Origin: Spirochaetia bacterium
GTDB taxonomy: Bacteria > Spirochaetota > Spirochaetia > Treponematales > Breznakiellaceae
Length of the DNA stretch: 63,875 bases
Direction: 5' to 3'
NCBI GenBank assembly: GCA_026002265.1
Contig: BOBG01000001.1
Location: forward strand, 1 to 63,875
Program-made: the position numbers and the translations under genes
Notes under the pieces: generated by a model
Told to the model about the DNA's origin: nothing
Databases searched by the model: none
Seen by the model: the letters and a program-made list of their open reading frames with translations, nothing else
Shown: piece after piece, positions 42,419 through 51,230 of the stretch
Numbering within the stretch: the stretch's first letter is position 1
How the letters are laid out: each line of letters starts with the position of its first letter

Positions 42419-43086
42419 TCATGGATAGTATCATCCGCCGTTAAGCATCCCCGCTCAAGATGAATGACGCGAGTGCAAAGACGTTTCGCCATGTCAAGAT
42501 CGTGGGTGACAATGATCATCGTGTGAGAGAGGGTGGAAAGTATTTCAATAAGCCGCTCCCGTCCGGGCGGGTCAAGAAAAGTTGCCGGTTCGTCGAAGAG
42601 CATTAGCTCCGGTTCCATAACAAGAATCCCGGCAAGGGCGGCAAGCCGTTTCTCGCCGCCGGAAAGCCGGTGGGTAAAGCGTTCCCTGAGGGTGGATATT
42701 CCCAGAGCCGCCAGCACCTTATCCGCTTTTTGCACCGTTTCCGTTTCAGGCTTCCCCTGACTGCGAAGGCCGAAGGCAATATCATCATAAACAGTAGGCA
42801 TAAAAAGCTGATCGTCCGGGTTCTGAAAAACAAGGCCCGTTTTTTGCCGGATCAGGGCGGCATTGCGCCGGTTTAACTCAGTGCCGTCAATGACAATGCC
42901 GCCGTTTTCAGGAAATAGCATGCCTACCAGGGATAACAGCAGGGTGGATTTCCCCGCGCCGTTGTTGCCGGTAAGGGCAAGGTGCTCGCCTTTTTGCAGG
43001 GAAAAAGAAAGATGCGACAACACCGGGAGGGGATCGCCGCTCTGGTAACGCACGGTAATATCGTTTACTTCAACCGAGGCTGGCAT
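42415..43086 (-). CDS. cbiO: Nickel/cobalt ECF transporter ATPase CbiO
   Basis: 223 residues from ATG 43086 (MPASVEVNDITVRYQ). Walker A GNNGAGKSTLLLSL (about 37-50), FQNPDDQLFMPTVYDDIAFG of the Cbi/Ecf type (about 85-104), signature LSGGEKRLAALAGIL, Walker B LMLFDEPATFLDP and switch VTHDLDMA. It overlaps cbiQ by 17 bases. It supplies ATP hydrolysis for CbiM-CbiQ. The lar genes upstream in the same run point to nickel as the cargo. Confidence 0.93.
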   Translation of the reverse strand: MPASVEVNDITVRYQSGDPLPVLSHLSFSLQKGEHLALTGNNGAGKSTLLLSLVGMLFPENGGIVIDGTELNRRNAALIRQKTGLVFQNPDDQLFMPTVYDDIAFGLRSQGKPETETVQKADKVLAALGISTLRERFTHRLSGGEKRLAALAGILVMEPELMLFDEPATFLDPPGRERLIEILSTLSHTMIIVTHDLDMAKRLCTRVIHLERGCLTADDTIHD

Positions 43087-43900
43087 GAAAAAATCCGCCT
43101 TGTATAAGGATTCCAAAAAAACGGGGAAGGTTAAAAAATCGGAAAAAAATACACAAGCCGCAGACAAGAATACCGTACAAACAATCAACAGCCTTAATCT
43201 TGTTTTTTTGTCCTGAATAAAAAGTCCCCGTCCAGCCCCGGCATTTCATGGCGTTATACACTCTGCCCGCTTTGTCCATGCTACGCAGAAGCAAAAGGCC
43301 GAGAAAGGAACCAGCGTCTTTTATGTTCACACCTTTTTGTCCGCCGGGAGACCGGAGTCTATACGCCGTATACATAGCAGAGGCTTCTTCAAGCAGCACG
43401 GCGATATAGCGGTACAGCAAAACAAGCTGAACGCAGAACAGGGCCGGTACGCGCAAACGGCGAAGTTCCCCGCAGAGAACATGAAAAGGGGTCGAACCGA
43501 TAAGGATAAACGCTGCCGCGGCGCAAAAGATCGCTTTAAGCATTATAACGATAAAGGAAATAAATCCGGCGCTTACTGTCAGTCCGCCGATGATCAGGAC
43601 TGGTTCTTTCATAACAATAATGTTGCCAATGCCGCCCATAAGGACAAATGGCAAAACAGGCAAAAGTCGTTTTGCAAGTGCGCATAACGGAATGTCTGAC
43701 AATGACAGCAAAACAGCCGGATAGATGATATAGGGAACAAGGCCGCTTAAATCCGTGGCAGGAAAAGAGACAACACATACGATATAAACCGCCGCCGAAA
43801 GGATCTTTGCCCCCGGGTGAATTTTGTTCAGCGGTGCGTCTTTGAGAGCATATTCTTCCAGCGCGGTAATTCCCGCAGCGGCGCGGCCCAGCGCTGTCAT
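43070..43900 (-). CDS. cbiQ: Nickel/cobalt ECF transporter membrane protein CbiQ
   Basis: 276 residues, five to six hydrophobic helices. ALKDAPLNKIHPGAKILSAA at the start and the coupling motif region AYRLRSPGG ... GLLLLRSMDKAGRVYNAMKC near 185-220 are typical of the T component (EcfT/CbiQ). It couples CbiO to the metal-binding CbiM. It overlaps cbiM by 4 bases. Confidence 0.9.
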   Translation of the reverse strand: MTALGRAAAGITALEEYALKDAPLNKIHPGAKILSAAVYIVCVVSFPATDLSGLVPYIIYPAVLLSLSDIPLCALAKRLLPVLPFVLMGGIGNIIVMKEPVLIIGGLTVSAGFISFIVIMLKAIFCAAAAFILIGSTPFHVLCGELRRLRVPALFCVQLVLLYRYIAVLLEEASAMYTAYRLRSPGGQKGVNIKDAGSFLGLLLLRSMDKAGRVYNAMKCRGWTGTFYSGQKNKIKAVDCLYGILVCGLCIFFRFFNLPRFFGILIQGGFFHASLG

Positions 43901-44922
43901 GCGGCAGCCGGTTTTTTTCGCAGTCTGCGGACAAGCAAGGCGATTCCTCCCGCGAGGATCACTGTAATAAGGCTGCCGGTGATTCCCGCTACGGAAGTTC
44001 CTGCGGCGCTTTCACTTTCCTTAAAGCCGTAATCGGGCATAAAGGCGGTTTTCTCGACGATTTTGTTTGCCGTTTCATACACCGGCCCTTCCCGTTCCAG
44101 CTCGGCGGTTCCTGCCGTGCCTTCCATAGACCATTCAAGGCCATCAGGATAGCTTGAGGCAAAAAGAGAAAGCAATCCCGCAACCACAACGGTCAGAATG
44201 GTGAAAGTTACCAGCACCTTTTTGGTGGAAACCGCTGAAGGTACAGCCTGTTCCGTAACGGCGCTGTCGATTATTTCCGGCCCCATGCGGTATACAAAAC
44301 ACAGTACGGCGGCGCTAACAATTCCTTCTCCCAGCCCAATGGCCAGATGTATTGGCTGCATGAGCAGAACAAACACACCAAAGGGAAGTTCGGTTATTCC
44401 AGAAAACAGGGTTTCCAGAACTACAAAGAAAGCGCCTATCTGAAGGCCAATAACCACCGAAAGGATGGAAGCCAGCGTAATAGTTTTTGCGTTAAGATTT
44501 TTTTTGACCAGCGGTTTAAAGATGAGTGGATAGGCCAGCAGCGCGGAACAAATGCCCATGTTGAATACATTACAGCCCCAGGCCAAAAGTCCGCCGTCTG
44601 CAAAAAAAAGACATTGAATAAGCAGCACCGAAGCTATGGTGATGAGGGCAGGCCATGGCCCCAGGAGGGCTGCCAGTAAAATTCCGCCGCCTATATGCCC
44701 GCTGGAACCGGTTCCGGGTATGGTAAAGTTGATCATTTGACCGGCAAAGACAAATGCCCCCATGATCCCCATGAGGGGGATTTTCTTTTCGTCAATACCG
44801 GCGATTCCATTCTCTGTTTTTCCCCCGGCAATTTTCGTAACTGCCAGACCCAAAGCAGCGGCGCTTGCCGCCCACATTGTTCCTCCTACTGCCGGTGAAA
44901 GCAGCGCGTCAGCCATGTGCAT
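43897..44922 (-). CDS. cbiM: Nickel/cobalt ECF substrate component CbiM with PDGLE domain
   Basis: 341 residues. It begins MHMADALLSPAVGGTMW; the N-terminal histidine at position 2 is the metal ligand of the family. Seven or so membrane segments cover about 5-215, with FTIPGTGSSGHIGGGILLAA (about 67-86) and FADGGLLAWGCNVFNMG. The C-terminal ~110 residues hold a further membrane segment, SSYPDGLEW and a last helix, which is the CbiN/PDGLE small component fused to CbiM (NikM-NikN type). It binds Ni2+ or Co2+ and brings it in with CbiQ and CbiO. Confidence 0.92.
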   Translation of the reverse strand: MHMADALLSPAVGGTMWAASAAALGLAVTKIAGGKTENGIAGIDEKKIPLMGIMGAFVFAGQMINFTIPGTGSSGHIGGGILLAALLGPWPALITIASVLLIQCLFFADGGLLAWGCNVFNMGICSALLAYPLIFKPLVKKNLNAKTITLASILSVVIGLQIGAFFVVLETLFSGITELPFGVFVLLMQPIHLAIGLGEGIVSAAVLCFVYRMGPEIIDSAVTEQAVPSAVSTKKVLVTFTILTVVVAGLLSLFASSYPDGLEWSMEGTAGTAELEREGPVYETANKIVEKTAFMPDYGFKESESAAGTSVAGITGSLITVILAGGIALLVRRLRKKPAAA

Positions 44923-44932
44923 AATTTACTCC

Positions 44933-45640
44933 TTAAAATGGCAGCTTGTTGCCTTGTAAATCAGAACGATACAAAGTATCGCGTACTCCTTGATTTATAA
45001 GATTAGCCAGATACCCGGCTCCGAATCCGTTGTCAATGTTTACCACCGAAATTCCTGGCGCGCAGGAATTGAGCATACCCAAAAGCGCGGCAAGCCCGCC
45101 AAAGGATGCACCGTAACCCACGCTGGTAGGAAGGGCGATAACCGGAACAGAAACCAGTCCCGCAATAACGGACGGCAGGGCGCCTTCCATTCCGGCGGCG
45201 GCGACGATAACCCTGGCCTTGCGAATATCCTCAAGCCGTGAAAAAAGCCGGTGGATGCCGGCAACTCCCACATCGGCGATAAGTTCCGTTTTGCTGCCGT
45301 AAAATTCCGCTGTAAGGAGGGCTTCCCGCGCAACCGGAAGGTCCGAAGTTCCGGCGCAGACTACCGCGACAAGACCAGTCGCCCAAACCTTCGGCCCTCC
45401 CAGAGTCAATATTTTTGAAAGCGGATCGTATGTTGTTTCTCCGAATAATTTTCCGGCCTGTTCAGCAATTTCCACTGATGCGCCGGTGGCAAGCACGGGT
45501 ATGTTCTGTTCCCGCATACTGCTGATGATTGCCAGCGCCTGCTCGGTGGTTTTACCCCGGCAATATACCGCCTCAGGATAGCCGGTTCGTTTGTGCCGCT
45601 CGCTGTCCAGAACGGCGAAACCAAGATCGTGGTCAGTCAT
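44933..45640 (-). CDS. larB: Nickel-pincer cofactor carboxylase LarB
   Basis: 235 residues from ATG 45640 (MTDHDLGFAVLDSERHKRTG), which overlaps the larC stop (ATGACTGA). The PurE-like core is clear: VYCRGKTTEQAL, VVCAGTSDLPVAREA (about 110-124), VIVAAAGMEGALPSVIAGL (about 160-178), ALPTSVGYG and NIDNGFGAG. It lacks the ~25-residue helical N terminus of longer LarB. LarB carboxylates nicotinic acid adenine dinucleotide to start the nickel-pincer nucleotide. Confidence 0.9.
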   Translation of the reverse strand: MTDHDLGFAVLDSERHKRTGYPEAVYCRGKTTEQALAIISSMREQNIPVLATGASVEIAEQAGKLFGETTYDPLSKILTLGGPKVWATGLVAVVCAGTSDLPVAREALLTAEFYGSKTELIADVGVAGIHRLFSRLEDIRKARVIVAAAGMEGALPSVIAGLVSVPVIALPTSVGYGASFGGLAALLGMLNSCAPGISVVNIDNGFGAGYLANLINQGVRDTLYRSDLQGNKLPF

Positions 45641-46937
45641 GATTCCCCCGCAGCAGTTTTTCCGCATCCCAAAGGGAAATATTCTTTTGCCGGGCAAGAT
45701 CCGCCTTGTCCTCAAATTCAACTTTATCCCGCAGCTTTTCTCCGGCATAATAAACGGTTTTCTTTGTGCCGCCGTAAGCGCCCGCAAGGGATTCCGATTC
45801 CCGCCGGAGCGCGAAGCAACGAGCCGGAATTTCCCGGAACCCGATAGTTTTTGATTGGGTAAAAATAATTTCTTGCAAGACCTCAAGTTTATCCGGCGGG
45901 CACAGTACGGAAACGAGAGTTCCGGGCCGGTTCTTTTTCATAATGCAGGGAATAAACACCACGTCATGTGCACCACTATCGAAAAGACGCTCCATAAGGA
46001 AGCCCAGTTCTTCACCGGTCATATCATCAACATTGGTTTCCAAAAGGACACATTTCCCCGCTTTCACATCCTTTGGAACGTTGTTGTCCTGAGCATCTCT
46101 CCATGAAACCCGGAGCGCGTTGGGCTTGTCCAGTTTCCGCGTTCCCAGGCCGTACCCGGTTTTCAATTCCGTAAAAGACGCTTCGCTTACAAATTCGTCA
46201 ACCTGAGAAGCAAGAATCGCAGCGCCGGTAGGGGTGGTCATTTCCTTGTTAAAGCCCCCGGTATGAACCGGCATACCCCGGCAGAGGATCAGCGTAGCAG
46301 GCGCCGGAACCGGAAGTTCTCCGTGGGCGCAGCGCACCGTACCGCCGCCAAGTTCCACTGTTCCGGCAGTGATGCGGGCAGGGGCTAATATATCAAGGCA
46401 GATTGCAACCCCCACAATATCAATGATTGAATCGAGAGCGCCCACTTCGTGAAAGCCGATGTTGTCAACCGGAACGCCGTGTACTTCCGATTCAGCTTTG
46501 GCGATACGGGAAAAAATATCCAGAGCCCGCCTTTTCGCGCCATCGCTGATCGCTGAAGTTTCAATAACATGACGAATCTCTTTCCAACTGTTGTGACTGT
46601 GTTCATGGTGATGATCGTGATGATGTTCGTGACTGTGTTCATGATCATGACTGTGATGATGGTCATGTTCGTGATCATCATGCCCATGTTCGTGCTGTTC
46701 GTGGTTATGATATTCATGGTGATCGTGATGATCATCATCCCCTTCAATTTCTACAACGGCTCTGGTTCCGCTGATACCGCAGCGTTCGTCACGGACAAAG
46801 TCAAGTTTCCAGCCTTTCAAGTTGAGTTTTTCCAGTTCCGCTTTAAGCCGGGAAGGGTCAACGCCCACGTCTACCAATGCTCCAAGGGTCATATCGCCGG
46901 AAATACCGGCAAAACAGTCAAAATATAGCGTTTTCAT
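45633..46937 (-). CDS. larC: Nickel insertase LarC with a histidine-rich insert
   Basis: 434 residues from ATG 46937 (MKTLYFDCFAGISGDMTLGA). Family motifs: FHEVGALDSIIDIVGVAI, TVRCAHGELPVPAPAT, ETNVDDMTGEELG and RPGTLVSVLCPP. Residues about 67-118 are a stretch with 26 histidines in about 52 residues, likely for nickel storage or delivery. LarC uses CTP to insert nickel into the pincer nucleotide. In Lactobacillus it is made by frameshifting as LarC1/LarC2; here it is a single frame. It overlaps larE by 20 bases and larB by 8. Confidence 0.93.
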   Translation of the reverse strand: MKTLYFDCFAGISGDMTLGALVDVGVDPSRLKAELEKLNLKGWKLDFVRDERCGISGTRAVVEIEGDDDHHDHHEYHNHEQHEHGHDDHEHDHHHSHDHEHSHEHHHDHHHEHSHNSWKEIRHVIETSAISDGAKRRALDIFSRIAKAESEVHGVPVDNIGFHEVGALDSIIDIVGVAICLDILAPARITAGTVELGGGTVRCAHGELPVPAPATLILCRGMPVHTGGFNKEMTTPTGAAILASQVDEFVSEASFTELKTGYGLGTRKLDKPNALRVSWRDAQDNNVPKDVKAGKCVLLETNVDDMTGEELGFLMERLFDSGAHDVVFIPCIMKKNRPGTLVSVLCPPDKLEVLQEIIFTQSKTIGFREIPARCFALRRESESLAGAYGGTKKTVYYAGEKLRDKVEFEDKADLARQKNISLWDAEKLLRGNHD

Positions 46938-47766
46938 TATTCTTCTCCTTTCCAATTGCGCGGTTAAGGCTGCCCATACGGTAGCCCTCCAGTTCAAAGG
47001 CCGCATAAAGAAAACCGCATGCCTTGATTTTTTCCGAAAGGCTGTCAAGGATCGCCTCGCTGAAAAAAAGCCTCCGTTCTTCTGGGGCGGCCTCTATCCG
47101 GGCAATATCTCCGTGGGAACGTACCCGGAACTGCCGGAAACCCGCTTCCCGCAAAACTACTTCGGCTTTTTCAATGCGGGAAAGTTTTTCTGCGGTGATG
47201 GTTTCGCCGTAAGGTATACGGGAAGCAAGGCAGGCGAACGCGGGCTTGTCCCAGGTGGGAAGGTTGAAACGGTGGGACAGATCCCGAATGTCCTGCTTGG
47301 TCAGTCCCGCTTCCCGGAGTGGGCTTTTAATCCCCAGTTCAGTCAGCGCTTTCAGGCCCGGCCGGTAGTCACCCATGTCGTCAAGGTTGGAACCGTCCAG
47401 TACGATCTCAACTCCCCGTTCGCGGGCGGCCTTTTGTATGGCGCCGAATTCCCGTTTTTTGCAGTAATAGCAGCGCTGAGGGTTATTTTGACTCACATCA
47501 TCTTCAATCTCATTTTCTTCTATAAGCAGGTGTTCAATGCCGGTAATCCGGGCAATGTCCCGCGCACATTCGATTTCGCTTTCAGGTAGCATTGGAGAAA
47601 CAATAGTGATAGCAAGTGAGCGCCGCCCCAGGGCCGCAACAGCGGCATGGCAGAGAAAAGAGCTGTCTACGCCGCCTGAAAAAGCGACTACGGCCCCGCC
47701 GGTTTCGGCTATAAGACGGAGAAGGCAATTATACTTTTCGTCAAGTGTTTGGGTTTGATCGGACAC
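46918..47766 (-). CDS. larE: Pincer cofactor sulfur transferase LarE
   Basis: 282 residues, GTG start with AGGAGG 6 bases upstream. PP-loop ATP pyrophosphatase: VVAFSGGVDSSFLCHAAV (about 26-43), NPQRCYYCKKREF (about 94-106), LDGSNLDDMGDYRPG and PAFACLASRIPYG with the cysteine that donates its own sulfur in family members. It adds sulfur to the nicotinate derivative made by LarB. It heads the larE-larC-larB-cbiMQO run after a 150-base gap from the DUF3842 gene. Confidence 0.93.
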   Translation of the reverse strand: MSDQTQTLDEKYNCLLRLIAETGGAVVAFSGGVDSSFLCHAAVAALGRRSLAITIVSPMLPESEIECARDIARITGIEHLLIEENEIEDDVSQNNPQRCYYCKKREFGAIQKAARERGVEIVLDGSNLDDMGDYRPGLKALTELGIKSPLREAGLTKQDIRDLSHRFNLPTWDKPAFACLASRIPYGETITAEKLSRIEKAEVVLREAGFRQFRVRSHGDIARIEAAPEERRLFFSEAILDSLSEKIKACGFLYAAFELEGYRMGSLNRAIGKEKNNENAIF

Positions 47767-47916
47767 AAACTCCTCCTATGTGATAAGGAGTTCATCTCCT
47801 GTGGGTTTCTGGCCGGTTATAACCGGCTTTGTTGTTTTTCAGGCTAAAGCCTTATAAAACTACATTTTTTAGAAAGATTCCTGCGCCCTTCATGGGCCGG
47901 ACAGCTTCATGCTCTG
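47767..47916 (-). other. Hairpin-rich spacer before larE
   Basis: The minus strand has an AGCCGGTTATAACCGGC stem, a small GGAG/CTCC stem and then the larE ribosome site. No good T tract follows, so read-through from the DUF3842 gene is possible. I could not match it to a known metal riboswitch. Confidence 0.3.
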
Positions 47917-48333
47917 TCACGATACTATTTTTTTGCGAATATAGTCAACAGCATCATCGATCAATTTTCCCAGTGGTTCTTTGCCAAGCCCCGCAATATA
48001 AAAATGGTCGTTTTGCAGGGGGATGAGCACCCTTTCGCCGGGTGCCGAAAGGATCGCTTCTGCCATTGGGGCGGAAATTTCACCCATCATGCTGTTCATA
48101 ATGATGATACCGACAGGCCCGACAATAAAGTCCCCCGTAGGAGCCGTAACCTTTATGGCGTTTTCTCCTGTGGCTCCGCGCTGAGCGCCGGCCTTTACCA
48201 TCCGCTCGGTGGCTGTGCTGTTGGTCCCTAACGCTGTCAGAGAGGCCGCGCCGGACACACAGAGTTCCTTTAACCGGGCGCAGAGTTCCGCTCCGATGCC
48301 ACCACCCATGCCGTCTATGACAATGATTCGCAT
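47917..48333 (-). CDS. DUF3842 family protein of the nickel locus
   Basis: 138 residues. It starts MRIIVIDGMGGGIGAELCAR, a Rossmann-type nucleotide-binding beginning, and holds ALGTNSTATERMVKAGAQRG (about 34-53) and NSMMGEISAPMAEAILS. DUF3842 proteins are often next to lar or nickel transport genes; their role is unknown. The ATG is 6 bases after a TAAAAT -10 box with no ribosome site, so the mRNA may be leaderless. First gene of the nickel locus. Confidence 0.8.
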   Translation of the reverse strand: MRIIVIDGMGGGIGAELCARLKELCVSGAASLTALGTNSTATERMVKAGAQRGATGENAIKVTAPTGDFIVGPVGIIIMNSMMGEISAPMAEAILSAPGERVLIPLQNDHFYIAGLGKEPLGKLIDDAVDYIRKKIVS

Positions 48334-48339
48334 ATTTCT

Positions 48340-48368
48340 ATTTTAACACATAACCCGATAGCAGTCAC
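48340..48368 (-). promoter_or_regulatory. Promoter of the nickel locus
   Basis: Minus strand: -35 GTGACT (48363-48368), 17 bp, -10 TAAAAT (48340-48345), 6 bases before the DUF3842 ATG. The following ~240 bases, to 48609, hold no gene that I can support. Confidence 0.55.
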
Positions 48369-48609
48369 CCATTCAAATAAGGGAGGAAGGAGAAAGGCAG
48401 AATTGGGAATATCTTGCAAAGTGTGTTCAGCCTTACTCACTGATGTTCACTATTACTCTATTTTATTACAAGCGGTGTATCGCTGCCCCTATCCTTTACT
48501 CAACTATTTCTATCCCTCAGAAAAAATCATCTCCAAGGAGCATATCGGCGACAGGGTCAAAAAAGATCTATGACATCCCTAAATCGCCTTACCAAGTCCT
48601 CTTGGAATC

Positions 48610-49005
48610 CCTCAATCTTGATAAGAAGTCCGACAGTACCGGTCTCGTTGCGGCGTAGCCATTTACTGTGGGACCTACGAAAGGATTGTAAGGAGCTTTC
48701 CTTAACATATAGCGTGACAGCTTGACTTCCCCATTCTTGATAACCGTACTGGTGCCAAATTTATCCTTCGGCTTTTCGGCTGAAGGACTTTAGCCCATTC
48801 TTGACACCTTGTATAGATAACGAGACGAATTTACCTTTGTAGTCTTTCGGAATACCGGTGATAACCAAGATTCCGAGAGAATCCGCTGTCCCGCCGCTTG
48901 TGGTGCATACGGTAAATACCGCTCCTAAGAGCGGCAATCCAAACATTCCCATCAAGAATAATTTGCTTCACTTTTTCGTAGTTTTCGTAACTAACTTCTT
49001 AAAAA
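48610..49005 (-). pseudogene. Degraded copy of the lipoprotein at 40601
   Basis: The DNA aligns with about 41000-41450, roughly 85% identical by eye. The start is ACG instead of ATG, the conserved Trp of KKWNKLF is TGA, and deletions break the frame after GVKNGLKSF. The lipobox cysteine and GILVITGIPKDYKGKFVSLS survive. The right half of the gene is missing. From 49006 to 49212 no gene is evident. Confidence 0.85.
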
Positions 49006-49212
49006 CATTTTAGAGTTACATAACAATAGCACCAATTAACAATTATGCTATTTCCGCAAAGTACAGCTACGTTCTTTTCACCGCTGCCGGTTTTACCCTG
49101 CTAGAACTGCCGGACAGCACGAACCAACTGTTCGCTCCTATTCTCGTCACTAAAAGGGTAAGAGTCTTGTTGTGAGCCATCACTGAAACGCTGTACCCAT
49201 ACATAACTTTGA

Positions 49213-50211
49213 CTATAATATTACCCTGCCTTTTACATCGTTCTGTTTTACGAAGTCTATTACGTCATTGACATAACCGAAGGCCAGGCCGGTTACGGTG
49301 TCGGCGCAACCGTAGTAAATTGCCAGACGGTTTGAAGCCCCGTCCACCAGGGCCGCGCAGGGGAAGGCTACATTCGGTACGTCGCCTGAAGTTTCGTAGG
49401 TGGTCTGAGGAGACATAAGATAGGGGCCCCCCCGGGCAATCACCTTCCAAGGCTCGTCCAAATCAAGAAGAGCTGCTCCAAAAGAATAAACATAGCCGTT
49501 GCAACTGGTAAGAACGCCGTGGTAGAAAAGGAGCCAGCCTTCACTGGTTTCAATAGGAGCAGGCCCGGCACCGACCTTGGTGCTTTGCCAGCCGCCTATG
49601 GGTTTCATTACATGGCGGTGTTTGCCCCAGTATACAAGGTCCGGACTCTCTGAATAAATGATGTCGCCAAAAGGAGTGTGTCCTGAATCGCTGGGGCGGG
49701 TGTACATGGCGAAATTACCGCGGATCTTGCGGGGGAAAAGCACCCCGTTGCGGTTAAAGGGCATGGTGGCGGATTCCATCTGGTAGAACGTTTTAAAATC
49801 GTCAGTATAGCCCATGCCGATACAGGGACCGTGGTAGCCGTTACACCAGATTACATAATAGCGTCCGTCAAGATATACCACCCGCGGATCGTATTTGTAG
49901 TCTGAATCGGGCAGATCCGGATCGATTTTGACAAACTCAATGGGATCATCCTCAATCTGCCAGGAAAAACCGTCTTTACTGCGGCCTGCGTATACATCCA
50001 TGTGCCGTCTGGTATCATCACAGCGGAAAACTCCGGCGAATTCACCTTTAAAGGGTACCACTGCGCTGTTGAAAATGCTGTTGGAATACTTCGTCAGGTC
50101 CCGGGGAATAACAGGATTCTTTGAATAGCGCCACAAAACTTCATGGCGGCCTTCTTTGGGACGATCCTCCCAAGGGATATTCGGCAAGGGATCAATGTTC
50201 TTTAAAGTCAT
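49213..50211 (-). CDS. GH130 mannoside phosphorylase
   Basis: 332 residues, five-bladed propeller family. Features: [20 protein letters not shown] (about 27-46), [20 protein letters not shown] (substrate-binding), [20 protein letters not shown] with the catalytic aspartate region, [20 protein letters not shown] and [22 protein letters not shown]130 enzymes phosphorolyse beta-1,4-mannosyl bonds, giving mannose 1-phosphate. It lacks a signal peptide, so it acts on imported sugar in the cytoplasm. Last gene of the minus-strand transporter operon; AAAGGAG upstream. Confidence 0.9.
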   Translation of the reverse strand: MTLKNIDPLPNIPWEDRPKEGRHEVLWRYSKNPVIPRDLTKYSNSIFNSAVVPFKGEFAGVFRCDDTRRHMDVYAGRSKDGFSWQIEDDPIEFVKIDPDLPDSDYKYDPRVVYLDGRYYVIWCNGYHGPCIGMGYTDDFKTFYQMESATMPFNRNGVLFPRKIRGNFAMYTRPSDSGHTPFGDIIYSESPDLVYWGKHRHVMKPIGGWQSTKVGAGPAPIETSEGWLLFYHGVLTSCNGYVYSFGAALLDLDEPWKVIARGGPYLMSPQTTYETSGDVPNVAFPCAALVDGASNRLAIYYGCADTVTGLAFGYVNDVIDFVKQNDVKGRVIL

Positions 50212-50232
50212 ATACTTCTCCTTTTAATGTTT

Positions 50233-51210
50233 TTACCAGACATGATACACATCGTGGACTTTTTCACCGGCAAGCGCCTTGCGTTCCCGCTCAAGATTCC
50301 AGCGGATGTGATCTTTCAAATCTTCGGTCGCATCAAACGAAAGGCCGAAAAGCCGTTTAACCTTGTTCACATTGACCAGATTAGGCTTGCCCTTTTCTTC
50401 CCCGGCTGGGTAGGAAATTTTTGTTTTAGTCCCCGGGGTCAGCTCTATCGCCCACTTGGCAATTTCTTCCCATGTGGTAAAGGTATTCCCCAGCCCCAGA
50501 AAGATTTCCCTATCTAAGCTGCTTTCCGTTAGTTTAAGGTAGATTTGGGCAATCTGAGCCGCGGAAAGAAACTGCGTTCCGTCATTGGGGGAAAGGACGA
50601 GGTCCTCATTTTTTAACACCGAGCGGGCGATGTCCCGAAACCGCACATCCGACTGAGATGCACCGCCTTCAAAGGCAGGATTGGAGAAGGTATAACCGGG
50701 ACGTATGATATTACGGTGCATACTCGTCTTCTGCCCCCGCTTGCCCTGCCCAGTATAATACTGGTTAAATCCCAAAAGATACTTTTCGCTGGCAGCCTTG
50801 GTGGCGCCGTACAGATCATCAGGATAGAGCGGGGCATCTTCGTCCATACCATCAAACCATCTGCCGTAAACCGCGGTGGAACTGGTATAGACAAAGTTTT
50901 TCACCCCCGCCTGTTCAGCCTTTTCCGCCAGAAACACCGTAACTTCGGTGTCGTTTTTAAGCATTTCTAACGGACTATTTCCCCAGCCAAGGGCAATATG
51001 CACCACCGCATCGCAGCCTTGCAATGCCTTTTCCATAATTTCGTGATCAAGAATATTTCCCTTGACCAGGCTCACATTTTTCTGCTGCCCAATCTGGGGG
51101 ATCCGCTCCGGTGTGCGGGTATACACAACAAGGCTATGCCCCGCGTCAAGAAAGGCCTTTGTTACATACTGTCCAATGTTGCCGGTTCCGCCGGTAATAA
51201 AAATTTTCAT
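50233..51210 (-). CDS. NAD-dependent epimerase/dehydratase (extended SDR)
   Basis: 325 residues. The N-terminal Rossmann motif is FITGGTGNIGQYVTKAFLDA (3-22), then the active-site YTSSTAVYG and YGATKAASEK (YxxxK at about 133-137). The C-terminal substrate domain is helical. It probably acts on a nucleotide-sugar or free sugar acid linked to the imported glycan; the substrate is not determinable. It sits between the binding-protein gene and GH130 in the operon, 21 bases either side. Confidence 0.85.
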   Translation of the reverse strand: MKIFITGGTGNIGQYVTKAFLDAGHSLVVYTRTPERIPQIGQQKNVSLVKGNILDHEIMEKALQGCDAVVHIALGWGNSPLEMLKNDTEVTVFLAEKAEQAGVKNFVYTSSTAVYGRWFDGMDEDAPLYPDDLYGATKAASEKYLLGFNQYYTGQGKRGQKTSMHRNIIRPGYTFSNPAFEGGASQSDVRFRDIARSVLKNEDLVLSPNDGTQFLSAAQIAQIYLKLTESSLDREIFLGLGNTFTTWEEIAKWAIELTPGTKTKISYPAGEEKGKPNLVNVNKVKRLFGLSFDATEDLKDHIRWNLERERKALAGEKVHDVYHVW

Positions 51211-51230
51211 ATTTTTCCTTAATTCCCCTT

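Noticed and set aside
46385..46928. Met/Ile- and Val-rich frames on both strands around 46.6 kb
   Set aside because: They are readings of the low-complexity histidine stretch of larC in other frames.
48443..48658. 71-residue plus-strand frame before the lipoprotein pseudogene
   Set aside because: It runs antisense into a recognisable pseudogene and lacks any ribosome site.
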